A DNA stretch of 64,000 bases. It comes from Aurelia coerulea. Its lineage: Eukaryota; Cnidaria; Scyphozoa; Semaeostomeae; Ulmaridae. The stretch covers positions 20,213,501-20,277,500 of the forward strand of contig CM076947.1 of NCBI GenBank assembly GCA_039566865.1, written 5' to 3'. A program made the position numbers and the translations under genes. Below are positions 1 to 10,935 of this stretch, one piece after another; the stretch's first letter is position 1, and every line of letters starts with the position of its first letter. The notes beneath the pieces were generated by a model. That model made no database searches, was not told where the DNA came from, and worked only from the letters and a program-made list of their open reading frames with translations.

Positions 1-128
1 GATAAAAAAGAAGGAAGAGATTATCTTTTCTTTCCTTCCTTCCCAAAAAAATTTTGTTTGAAAAAAAGGCCCGTTAACAGGCAAGGAGCTCGAAGAATTT
101 GTTATTTTGACTCATAAAACGAGGAATT

Positions 129-168
129 CATTCATTTCATTTCATTTCATTTCATTTCATTTCATTTT
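129..168. repeat. (TTTCA)n microsatellite
   Basis: About eight copies of the pentamer TTTCA in a row. Confidence 0.95.
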
Positions 169-1341
169 AATTTCTTTAAGCACGGTAACCCCGTCAGACG
201 ATAGACTGCTTAACTAATGAGCGCTCAACTAATTAGGAACGCTCCACTAACGAAATTGCCCACCGGAGGCCCGGAGGAAGGTTTGACAGTTTTCTGCACA
301 CTGTCCTTCGCTTTCCCAAACATTTCATAGCAAATATAATGCCTAAATTTCTTATTTTTTAAAACTTTTGGTGATCGGAGAGTTAAGAATTTCTTAAAAG
401 TACGTATAATAGAATCTTTGACCTGCACAGGGATGCTAGGGGCAGCTGCAACTCGTTGTGAAACTCTACTCCGTTGGAAACCTACTGCATATTGAAAATT
501 CTGCCATGTTTATTAAACGCGGTAAAACTTCTTTGCCAAACGTAGATTAGCGTTACTTACAAATTTAGATCTTGCACAATCAGGAAGTTTTGAAGTATCA
601 GCACCTCAACAGCTGGATTAAGGCCATTTTCCATTTTTAAGCGAATTTTAAAAATGTGTTTGGAGGTGAAATCTCCGGTTAGCTTTCCACATCAAAGGAT
701 TCACCGAAAATTTCCTGAAATAATGAAATCTAATTGGTCACAAGGACAACCGAAAAGACAACGCAAGATCATTGGTCAATTGAATTAATGCAATTGCACG
801 ACAGCATAGGCGTCAAACTTTAAAAAAACATTGCGTACTTGGTTCTGCATCTGGCTTTTGTTGCATTGGCTGTGTTTCACAAACTGCAAGCCAGCGGCAC
901 AGCTAGCACGCTGGACGTGAGGAGGTTCCCAAGAAATTTTGCATGGCCACCCCCTTAAAAAGCTGTTGTCGGAAAACGTAGGCAACGCCCTTTCTACTGA
1001 ATTTACAGCAGATATTTGGCAAAAGCACTTGTGACATCGTTTTGAATACCATGGACATTTCCTTCGCAATATATCTTTGTATTTGTATGTGTAATTTGTT
1101 CATTGCAAACGATGTTTGTTAACTTACCCCTTTTTGCCGATGTGTTGCCAATTCCATGTTTAAAGCTATTTTGTCACTAAATGACCCTTGTTTAGATGGT
1201 TTAGATAATATTGGATTTTCAAATCCACTTATACGAGTTATGAGGTGCAAATACCCGTACGCTCAATAAACCCCACCCCACCAGGAAGGTTGTTCCTTTG
1301 CGTAGAAGTTCTACGAAGGCAGGAATTACGGAGACTGTGGC
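169..1341. other. No recognised gene
   Basis: Short open frames on the minus strand here (for example 785-1069) overlap each other and have no recognisable domain, and I see no paired splice sites. Nothing supported. Confidence 0.5.
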
Positions 1342-1505
1342 TCACTGTGATCAATGGTTATTGAGCCATCCTATTCCAGTAAATTTTGAAAGCTAGAACT
1401 GTGTTGCTTGTATCAAACTTTGTTCACTGTGATCAATGGTTATTGAGCCATCCTATTCCAGTAAATTTTGAAAGCTAGAACTGTGTTGCTTGTATCAAAC
1501 TTTGT
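1342..1505. repeat. Tandem duplication, 82-bp unit, two copies
   Basis: The segment starting tcactgtgatcaatggtt at 1342 recurs almost unchanged at 1424, head to tail. Confidence 0.95.
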
Positions 1506-1570
1506 TTACATGCATGTCATAATGCCCTTTTGTGCTTTGCGTTTATTTTATTGAAATGTGTCAGGAAGTA

Positions 1571-2330
1571 GGTGAAGGTGAAGTTGCGTTTTTTAGCGCT
1601 AATCGCTGGGATTGCAGAAATAGAATATGCCGAATCGAGTCCGCGACCCCTTGTCATGACGCTGAAGTGATGGGGCTCTACCTGGGATCGAGCCCGGTCC
1701 ACCTGACTGTTCTGGCGGCAATGTTCATTTATCATTCTTTAAAGTTGGTTATTTACAAATAGTTATCAGCATAATATATACATCAACTAATTTAAACCAA
1801 CTACAACTAAAAATGATTACATAATATAAAGTATAATACAATATCCTATTTACAACATAGTTTACAGCTGCAGTGTGCCCCCTTCCATGTTTTTATTTTC
1901 CTTTTGAAAGCTGCCACATTTTCACATGTTTTAATATTGTCACTTAGTGCATTCCAAAGGATGCTGCCTCTGAAGGTTACATAGTGTAGTCCAAAAGTGT
2001 TTGTTTTTATTTGAGGCAATTTTACCAAATTTTTGATCCTAAGGTTGTGTTCCACTTGCTTAGTACTGAACCTAAAGCGCATGAGAAGAGCGACGTTTAA
2101 CTTGATTAAAATCCCAAAGGTATGATAGATTCAACGAATTTAGAGTTTTGAATACCTCTAACATTAGTTTTTGGAGATTTTTGACGTGGATTGTTGTATC
2201 TGCCTCTCTCCTTAGACACATCTCAAACGATGCATCATAATCCTTATGGAGCACCCTTAGTGCACGTTTATGTGTTCTATTGATCTCTTTGTCAGAGGTC
2301 AGAGGATTACACCACTGCGCCACAACACCT
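1571..2330 (-). mobile_element. tRNA-derived SINE, split by a LINE insertion
   Basis: On the minus strand the element begins GGTGTTGTGGCGCAGTGG (A-box-like), continues to a B-box-like GGCTCGATCCC and ends in a CTTCACCTTCACC tail. The two parts, 2298-2330 and 1571-1723, are contiguous in the intact copy at 36150-36350. The break is filled by a 5'-truncated LINE (1724-2297). Confidence 0.75.
1724..2297 (-). pseudogene. LINE reverse-transcriptase C-terminal fragment (frameshifted)
   Basis: Minus-strand translation gives KEINRTHKRALRVLHKDYDA, then HVKNLQKLMLEVFKTLN in one frame and RIKNLVKLPQ, FRGSILWNALSDNIKT and FKRKIKTWKG in another. This is the usual end of non-LTR retrotransposon ORF2 (…RALRV…, …RG..LWN.L…, FK..IK.W). 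A frameshift near 2080 breaks it. It is 5'-truncated and inserted inside a SINE. Confidence 0.85.
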
Positions 2331-2689
2331 TTACATTACAGCAGATAGGATATAAATTTGTTAGAGAATTGTATGAGAATATGAATAATGAATTAAGAAC
2401 GGAATTCTTGACAATACTGATTATCTACACAGGTGTTGGCATCAAGATATAATTCTTATTGTTAAACACAAACGTGTGAACGGTCCTTTCAAGTAAACAT
2501 TTAGTGATATTGCAGGTTATTTGTGTAACCTTTTATACATTAGGTACCCGCAAGTAAGAACCGTGATTATCAACATGTTTGCTGAAATCTTCTTGCCTGT
2601 TGATAGTTTAGCTTCTTCAAACTGGCCGCTCTGTTTTCTACCGGGTGACCCAATAAAAGTGGACATTTTTTGAATATCACCAAAAATGT

Positions 2690-2890
2690 ACGATGTTTTT
2701 TATACCGTATATTCCTACAAAGTACTTGACAATACTGCAAGGACGATACAATATCACTACCCCATGGCATTATTTAAAAAAAGCTAAACTACATACAATT
2801 CTACATAAATGCTACATAAGATTAAACAAGAAAACAATGTTACTAATCATAAAGATATATTTTTTCTCACTTTTGTATCAAAGATCGAAT
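2690..2890 (-). mobile_element. LINE 3'-UTR fragment
   Basis: It shares tactTGACAATACTGCAAGGACGA and ACCCCATGGCATT with copies at 3090-3300, 26385-26606 and, on the other strand, 24756-25195 and 60610-60790. These are 3' ends of one LINE family. Confidence 0.6.
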
Positions 2891-3065
2891 TAGTTTCTGG
2901 AATTATCTTTATTTTATCCCCTTGGAAAAACCACGAGATTCTTGCTTGAAATACCTACTTTTGAGCTATTTCATTGTGCAAAATCGTAAATTTCTTCAAG
3001 AAAAAGCCATTCTTTTTCTCGAGTTGATATGAAATGTTGAGTCCCATATAATAAAAGAACTTAAT

Positions 3066-3370
3066 TTTTTTTCTTTTTTTTTTATATATATTAAATTAAA
3101 AATTTACAATACATGTTACGAACTACTTTACTTACAAACTACTTTACAATACTACAAGGACGATGCCACGAGGAGCAAAAGTCTATGTCTACCCCATGGC
3201 ATTGTTTAAAAAAAATGCTAAACTGCATACAATTTTACATAGATGATACAAACAATGCTACAAACAATAAAAAAAAGAAAAACGATGACTGTGGCCTGTC
3301 TAACATTAGATGTCTGGTCGGGGCTGTAATTTTCCCAAAAAATGTAAATTTTTATTTACTGACATAGGCA
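3066..3370 (-). mobile_element. LINE 3'-UTR with poly-T (tail) at left
   Basis: A T-rich run at 3066-3085 marks the reversed poly(A) tail. The following sequence (catgttacgaactactttac...) is the reverse of the 3'-UTR seen at 60640-60790. Confidence 0.65.
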
Positions 3371-3487
3371 AGAACTTAATTACTGACATAGGCAAACAAA
3401 CTGAGTGGTTAAATGGATCCAAAAGGCCATTCTATGACGAACTTTTGCAGTTTGAGAGGATGCTTGAATACTAGGTAGCTTTTAAAA

Positions 3488-3691
3488 GTGAGAATTGCTA
3501 CAAGCAGTTGCAAGGTAATTTTGCAATTCCTATTAAATCAATTTGATTGGAATATATCAATTGAAGATACGGAACACTTGTTGTTGCTCTACTCTTGCTT
3601 TGATGTACATAGATTGGACATAGACGAGACCTCCTCGCTGGATTCTATGCATTATTACGACTGTTGTGTTTTTAGGGGTATGTTTGCCTAA
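3488..3691 (+). pseudogene. LINE ORF2 C-terminal remnant
   Basis: The + strand reads NWNISIEDTEHLLLLYSCFD followed by VHRLDID, resembling the Cys/His tail of LINE ORF2 (compare [11 protein letters not shown] at 26607-26810). Decayed downstream. Confidence 0.5.
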
Positions 3692-4024
3692 AGTATTAGG
3701 CCTTATATTATGTTACTAACTAAGCATTTGATTGGACAGTATGTTAGTATTATCACGTGACATGTATTGGACCGGGCAGTTTTTGAGTGAAAGAGTTGAG
3801 ATACAGTTGTTCCTGGTTGTGCAGTGCTAATCAGAATTAGGCCAGGTTACTCTGGGTTTGAGGGAAGACTTGTCGTTTGGTCTTTTTAGATGAGATTTGG
3901 TAGAGAAACATGCTATTACTATTCAACGCACCTGTATATATGGAAGTATGTAACACGCTTTCGCTGAATTTTATACTTAATATTTGCTGGGTTTTTGTTG
4001 GATCGCACTTGGGTCGAAGCTACA

Positions 4025-5665
4025 GTACAAAGCAATTATACATAATTCCTTTTTGTAAGTAGCTTGTTTGAGTTAGCTACCCAAGTTTCAGAGCAGCTTG
4101 GTTTACTTACGTACAGTTGTAGCTTGATTTAGAGGTCGTAGAGATCCTATTGTTTATAACCACTAATCGCTTTGTATTGGTGTGTTAATCATTGATTCCT
4201 TTGATTGACATGTCAGTACAAAGCAATTATACATAATTCCTTTTTGCAAGTACCTCGTTTGAGTTACCTACCCAAGTTTCCGAGCAGCTTGGTTTACTTA
4301 CAGTTGGAGCTGGATTTGGAGGTCTTAGAGATCCTATTGTTTATAACCACTAATCGCTTTGCATTGGTGTGTTAATCATTGATTCCTTTGATTGACATGT
4401 CCGTACAAAGCAATTATACATAATTCCTCTTTGCAAGTACTTTGTTTGAGTTAGTTACCCAAGTTTCCGAGCAGCTTGGTTTACTTACAGTTGTAGCTTG
4501 ATTTAGAGGTCGTAGAGATCCTATTGTTTATAACCACTAATCGCTTTGCATTGGTGTGTTAATCATTGATTCCTTTGATTGACATGTCAGTACAAAGCAA
4601 ATATACATAATTCCTTTTTGCAAGTACTTTGTTTGAGTTAGTTACCCAAGTTTCCGAGCAGCTTGGTTTACTTACAGTTGTAGCTTGATTTAGAGGCCGT
4701 ATAAAGCCTATTGTTTACAACCACTAATCGCTTTGTATTGCATGTTAATTATTCATTCAATTTGATTGACATGTCAGTACAAAGTAATGATACATAGTTC
4801 CTTTTCGCAAATACCTTGTGTGAGCTTGCCACCCAAATTTCAGAGCATCTTTGGCTTGGTTATATATGTTTTTAGATTAACATACAGACCGTAGAAATCC
4901 TATTGTTTGTAACGACTAATCGATTGGTATTGGCTTTTAAAAATTATTCATTCAATTTTATTGACGTTTCAGTACAAAGCAATAATGCATAATTCCTTTT
5001 CGCAAGTACCTTGTATGAGCTAGCCACCCTTGTTTTAGAGTATCTTATGCAGCTTGGTTTATTTACAGTTGTAGCTTGATTCAGTGGCCGTAATATTGTT
5101 TACATCCATGAATCGCTCTGTATTAGCCTGTCGATTATCCTTTCCTTGTGATTGACATATCTGTACATAGCTGAATAAGAGGCCTTTCATGATGATTGAC
5201 ATTCATGATGAAGATTTGCGTGTAACTATAAATCAGACATGTTCATCTTTTGTATCAAATAGATATAATTTCGGTGGCTTATGTCAAGCTTTATACATAG
5301 TTCCTTTTCGCAAGTCATTCAAGTGAGTTGGCTACCCAGGTTTCAGAGCATCTTACGCACTTAAAGTTGTAGCTTGATTTATTGGCCGTAGAAATCCTGT
5401 TGTTTACAACCGCATGTATCTATAAATCAGAAATGCTCATATTTTGTATCACATAGATAAAATTTCGTTTGCTTATGTCAAGCTTTATACATACTCTCTT
5501 TTCGCAAGTCACTCGAGTGAGTTGGCTTCCCAAGTTTCAGAGCATCTTACGCACTTACAGTTGTAGCTTGATGTATTGGCCGTAGAAATACTGTTGTTTA
5601 CAACCACTAATCGCTCTGTATTGGCTGTTGATCATTCATTTCTTTTGATTGACATGTCAGTTAAA
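4025..5665. repeat. Satellite, about 187-bp unit, about nine copies
   Basis: Units begin GTACAAAGCAATTATACATA at 4025, 4216, 4403, 4590, 4777 and 4972, with increasingly diverged or truncated copies to about 5665. Each unit also carries ACCCAAGTTTCCGAGCAGC and CACTAATCGCTTTG. Central copies are the most alike, as expected for unequal exchange. Confidence 0.93.
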
Positions 5666-6617
5666 ATGCAGCCATTTTGAAAAAGTCAAGATATCGGCAG
5701 ATTTTTGCGACAGATCTACAGAAAGTAGTCTGAGTTCCTTTCTAGCCTTTCAATACAAATACTGTAATTTTGTAATAGAATTTTACACCCACCTTTTAAA
5801 AGATGCTGACTGAAAATAATATACACATTCCACCTGTGGAGTGGCCTGACTCACATACCAAATTTGTAACGAATGACGCAGATGCATTGCCTTGTTCTCA
5901 GTGCCCGTTTGCATGGGCGGGATAATTTAAGCAAGGCGATGCAGGGACTCACTGCAGGGAGCAGTTTAGGTCTTCAGCAACATGTCTCTGTCACGTGTTT
6001 CATGTTCATGTCACGCAATTCTTTCAAGTGAGACCTGGCTAAGTGAGATCGAGCAGGACATTTTTTAACATACTAGTTGGGTGGGCAATTTAATTTCCCC
6101 CCTAGTTCCTTCTTTAGACCTATTGCTTTAGCTTGTTAAACAATAGGCCTATTGTCCCTTTTAAACAAGGAAGCAATAGATTGCCCCCAGTCCTGGGTTG
6201 GGGCAAACTTTGAATTCAAAGCACAGAAAGCTCAACCAGCTCTAACTGAATGTCAACTTGCTTCCTCGAAGCATTGAACGAGCTGAAGGCCAGTTTCCAG
6301 TCAGTCGAATTTTCCACGCGGGCGGAATTTTACACAATAAAAAGCCATTCAACCCTAAATTTCTATTTGATTACAGAGTGACATTTTCTCTTGTCAACAA
6401 AAGAATTTCCGTCCGCTAAGAATTACATTGACTGGAAATTCGCCTGTACGGTTGAAGAGCGCACTCTAGAACAAGGTATTAGTCTAAAGACTGGAGGAGC
6501 AAAAGTGTGCGGGTGTGCAGAAACAACGTAAATGGGAGGATCCATTGCACATTTGTTACGGATCCAAAGTTGCACCGGAACAGCTGAAAATGAGCGCGGA
6601 AGAGATGCTCGATGTTT
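5666..6617. other. No gene; one dispersed-repeat fragment
   Basis: 5666-5830 resembles the dispersed repeat described at 42340-42700. The remainder has no recognised coding sequence; a short inverted pair around aataggcctatt (6140-6175) is the only structure noted. Confidence 0.4.
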
Positions 6618-6625
6618 CCTTCTCG

Positions 6626-7862
6626 TAGGGACCGCGGAGCCGGGGGGGCTGGGGGGGCTTTAGCCCCCCCAATAATTTTCAAGATATAGTTTTTCGATTT
6701 CTAGAAATTATGTTAAAATGAGCTCAGCAACTTCTTTTGAAACGTGAAACGGTGTGTGCAAATATGATTCAGAAAGAGTAGGTGGCCACTTTGGCTTGAT
6801 GAAAAATAAGAACTTTTGAGGCATTGGATCTCATTGTTGAAGCAATCAATGAGAGGTTCAACCAGCCCAGCTTTATTTCTTCCAAGAATCTTGAATCTCT
6901 TCTCGTTAACTTCGTTAATGCAAGCGACGTTTCGTCTGAAATGAAATACGTCGAGGAGAATTATGCCGACGACGTAAAACTTTCACTTTTGTTACCACAG
7001 CTTGAAATATTCAAACTTTTAGTGAAAGATGTGAAGATAGATTGCTTTCATGATATCTGGATGTTTTTGAAACAAATTCCAGTTGCTCAAAGATTGCTAA
7101 TAAGTGAAATTGTCCAAATTTGTAAACTGCTGAGTGTCAATCCTGCAACAAGTGCAACTGGCGAGCGATCATTCTCTTTAGCAAGGCGTCTAAAAACTTG
7201 ATTTCGCTCAAGAATGTCCCAAAAGAGGTTCAACAACTTAGCAATTCTTCACAGTCACAAACAAAGGACAGACAGAATGAACAATATCGTAGTTGCAACT
7301 ATTTTCATCAATAGAAATGAGAACAGGATACGAAATTTTGGGAAATTTCATTAAAATGTTGATTCATTGATGATACAAACTTACTCAGAATAAACAATGT
7401 TCGCGTTTTTAGGTTCTGTTATGTTTAAAATGGTCAACTCTGAAAGTATGACAGCGTTATGTTATATTACCGTATTATCTATTTCTTAACTGAAATAATT
7501 CCAAGAGATATTTAACTTCGACATAAGACTAAAGCATAGCGTTCCTTTAGGCCTTTTCCTTTATACCAAAAGATGGTGCGTGTGGTCCCCGAGCCTTCGC
7601 TATCAAATGTTAGACGTACTATAAACTGCGAACTATTTTCCACTTTTATCGCGATTTACAGTAGGATTTAGTGGTTAAATATGCTGCAAATGAATATCTT
7701 TTCCCGGGCGTTTCTTGGCATGTAAAGGGCGTTGGTCACATTTATAGCCAAAGTAGAGGGCGTGGTCAGGAAAATTTTTCTGGGAGCTTCGCCCCCAGAC
7801 CCCCTCAGGTTTTCTCCCTACTTTTTAGCCCCCCCAATCAAAATTATGCTCCGCGGTCCCTG
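6626..7862 (+). mobile_element. hAT-superfamily DNA transposon, internally degraded
   Basis: Terminal inverted repeats are TAGGGACCGCGGAGC at left and GCTCCGCGGTCCCTG at right, one mismatch apart. They are flanked by an exact 8-bp duplication CCTTCTCG (6618-6625 and 7863-7870), the hAT signature. It carries the C-terminal part of a hAT transposase and G/C-rich subterminal tracts. Confidence 0.92.
6803..7320 (+). pseudogene. hAT transposase C-terminal fragment
   Basis: The frame reads RTFEALDLIVEAINERFNQP, later LLSVNPATSATGERSFSLAR then RLKT, the hAT dimerisation domain (NPATSATGERSFS). A TGA at 7200 falls where the family has Trp; afterwards the same frame continues FRSRMSQKRFNNLAILHSHK. 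An upstream stop at 6800 and the loss of the N-terminal catalytic region show it is not functional. Confidence 0.9.
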
Positions 7863-8348
7863 CCTTCTCGTAGGGATTTTAGAGACCTGCTTTTGATTTG
7901 AGAGAGATTTTGGACATGTTTGTTCATGTCAGCTTTGCAAGTTCATTGCCGGTGTAGTATGCGGGCACAGCTTGTTAAGAGGAGGTGAGGTACAATTGGT
8001 CATCTTGGCTATTGCAAGCAGAATGTGTTGTTGGGCTTGTTGCAATTCCATAGTACCCCCGGCAGAGTAACACTTGTTAGTCATAAACCAAGCGATAGAA
8101 CCGTACAATGTGAAACTAGTTCCAGGTGATGATTGGATATGAGAGGCAGCTGAGTGGGCAAGCCAAGGTCAGCCAACCTGGATGAGCCACCTTATGTAAA
8201 CAAACCACAGACGGAGTTGTCATTGGTAACGATTACGTCAAAGAACTCTGGCTATTAATTGACGTCATGTCGGTGTGGAAACTATTCAACTATTGGCGGC
8301 CATTGTTTTGCTCATCAATGGCCAGGCATAATAGTGTAGGCACTCTCT

Positions 8349-9009
8349 GAACAAAACAATCTCTCCCACGAATAATTGCATTGGTCGGAGAATTGCATGC
8401 ACTGCTAATTGTTGAGTCTTTCTTCGAAGAAGTTGGCGACATTGTACATTATAAGGACGAAAGGGGCCTGGCCATCTTTGGGAAAATTGTTTTGGAAATG
8501 CAAGGCGTCGGTCAAGTTCTTTTAAAGAAATATTCACAATAGCAGCACTTTGTTAATATTACAAATACTGATTCTTCTGAAAAATTTGAAGTAGAACAAA
8601 CTCTGTATGGAAAGTCGACTCTCAAAGCATCTAGTGAAGCTTCATTCTTCAGTTTTAGTTTGAAGAACATGTAAACTGCTCTGGAATGGAGAAGTACGTT
8701 CATGACGTTCATGTTTTTTATCATTATTACTGGGGCAATATTAGTTAAGAAGCCTTCACTTTTATCCAAAGCATTTGTTCTCTTTATTTTCGTGAATACC
8801 TCATGCATTTGTATTACTTGGAAGGTATTTGAATAATGTCTAGACAGTTTAAAGACTCCATAAAACCATAGAATTAGGCAGTGAAGATGTTTAGGAGTGC
8901 ACGTCGATCAAGAATCTGATGATACTTCTATTTCTGTGGAGAAACCCAAAGAACACTTCGTGAACTCGAATGATGAGGTTTTTGAGGAAAAGTTTCTGAG
9001 CTTTTGACG
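8349..9009 (+). pseudogene. Unidentified degenerate coding region
   Basis: One frame stays protein-like for about 220 codons despite several stops. It reads FFEEVGDIVHYKDERG and GKIVLEMQGVGQVLLKKYSQ, a TAG, then NITNTDSSEKFEVEQTLYGK, a TAA, then a hydrophobic stretch FMFFIIITGAILV followed by KKPSLLSKAFVLFIFVN, further stops, and an acidic end HVDQESDDTSISVEKPKEHF to LSF and a TGA. The pattern suggests a decayed membrane protein, but I do not recognise the family and chance cannot be excluded. Confidence 0.3.
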
Positions 9010-10603
9010 AGTTGATATCTTCATTTGTCATTCTGGATACTTTTTATTGTTTTATGCATTTAGTTTCTCCTTGCGCTGCAAGGGTGCAAAGGAAACACCT
9101 TTGATGCGACCGCCTTTCCTTTCAAAAATCTTGAGGTAATTTTTCTTTTTCCCAGTGAAACAAGTTTAATAAGAACTTGAGCAAGAAATGGAATTATCGC
9201 AAAATCAAGAAATTAGGTTTTGAGACTGAGATTTTAAGAAATTCGAAAAATTTTAAATTTTTACTTTTATGATTCATTTCATATTGCTGTTCATGCAGGA
9301 AGTTAGTCATGATGTACTGCAGATTAGTATCGGATGTGAAAATTTAGATACAGCAATATAGCTCTATCTATGAGTTTATACAGGAATTTTTTTACCAGAA
9401 AGTTACAGCAGGATTGGTAGCCAGATTCTTAAATTTTAGGCCATTTGAAAATCTGATCATTTTAACAAAATTTCTCTATTGGATCAAGTCTTGAGTGACT
9501 TTGACTCTCCGCAAAAGATTATTTGGAAATTGGTTTATAAACCCCCTTCTGGACCCCTCCATTTCAAACATTCAAAACAAGAATGATATGCTGCCCCCGT
9601 ATTTGTCGTTTTATTTTGATTGCGAAACTCTTCCGACCCAACCCCCGTTATGCGTGGGCGGAAGTTGAGAAGAAGGAAAGTTAAAACGAGGAACTATTTC
9701 TAGCATTGCAGAAATTTGGGAATTTTAGCACTTCGCAAGATAATTTCAGCCCAATAGATTGACGATGAGATAGATGAAGCTGTGTTTTCGAAGATTGTTA
9801 AAGATTTTGTTCTTTTGATCTGACCAAATGTGGTAAGTGTGTGGTGTAAACATTTTTTGGCCTGCAGCACAGCGTAATAGAAATAGGCCTCAAAGGTCAA
9901 AATATATGAAATTCAACACTATAGTTTTACACGAGACTGGATGCAATCCTTAGTTGATTGCTTTAGTAATGCTGCAGATGATAAAATTATGAGATGTTGT
10001 CCCGAACTCTCTGATGTATCAATAAAGATCTTTAATAATACTAAAACGTCAACGTAAAACACTACCTTCTTTGTGTGGGAACGTCTTTGTTCGTGCTTGA
10101 TCAGCATCTGAGCTTTAACTGACAGATGGCAAGTCTTGTCAAAATTTAATTCAGATGTAATTTAGTGTAGCTTGTGTCAGTTTGATAATGTGTGCAATGT
10201 AGTATAGGAAGAAATGTGTGCATATTATAAAAATAGAAGGGATAGTGCTACAGAAGCCAAGCAAGGTCAGGAGGTCAGCATAAAATAAAGTTAATTGGAG
10301 TTTTCTGACATTTACTCTCCTGGTGGTACCCAGGCACCAGTATGGAAAGTAGGGCAATTTTCGCCGAGACCTCGGGTGTGCAAGAAGGGTCCTCTATTGT
10401 TTATCTATTGTCTGTTTTGAATACCCTATTGTTTTTCTTGGGTGTGCAAGTGCCACACTTTCCATACAGGCCCAGGCATAGTATCTGACAGTAAAATGCC
10501 AGCAAAAACATCACAGAGATGTATTTGGAAAGTGAAAATATTTGTTGAGTTAAATGGCTGCTTCAGTGATTCTATGCTTTGCATTTTGGTGCGTTTTGGT
10601 TAC
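9010..10603. other. No recognised gene
   Basis: AT-rich sequence with only short overlapping open frames. Nothing supported, apart from the short inverted pair ctttccatac at 10340 and 10458. Confidence 0.4.
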
Positions 10604-10935
10604 CAAAACAAAAATACAAGGCTAGGTATTAGTCATGTACAGCCTTGTAGTTATGGCCTTGTAACCTTGTTCTATCCAAGAAAAGTATTGCTGTAACCTT
10701 GTAAATGACTTGAAAAATGCCATTAAGTTTAACCTAGGCTAGCACAAGGTTGATCTTAGCCTTGTGGAAACCTGTGTGCAGACAAGACTGCTTGTAATAA
10801 CTTGGGATCATACTGATTGCCTTGTAATTTTCTTCAAAGGTTAGGACAAGGTCATAACAAGATCATACTCCCCACTACAAGGCTAAAACTTGGCCTGTAC
10901 AAGGCCAACTTCAGCCTCGTATTTTTGTACAGGGA
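10604..10935. mobile_element. Miniature inverted-repeat element (ACAAGGC type)
   Basis: Ends are AAAAATACAAGGC at left and GCCTCGTATTTTTGTACAGG at right; the inside is rich in CCTTGT/ACAAGG. A second copy is at 13500-13768. Confidence 0.7.

Noticed and set aside
785..1103. Overlapping minus-strand frames of 94 and 66 codons
   Set aside because: No homology recognised; the two frames overlap each other, as expected by chance.
4025..5665. CRISPR-like regular repeats
   Set aside because: Whole 187-bp units are repeated without unique spacers in a eukaryotic context; this is satellite DNA.
8286..8808. Minus-strand frames of 83 and 98 codons opposite the degenerate region at 8349-9009
   Set aside because: The opposite strand has a longer, more protein-like composition in a single frame; these look like its shadows.
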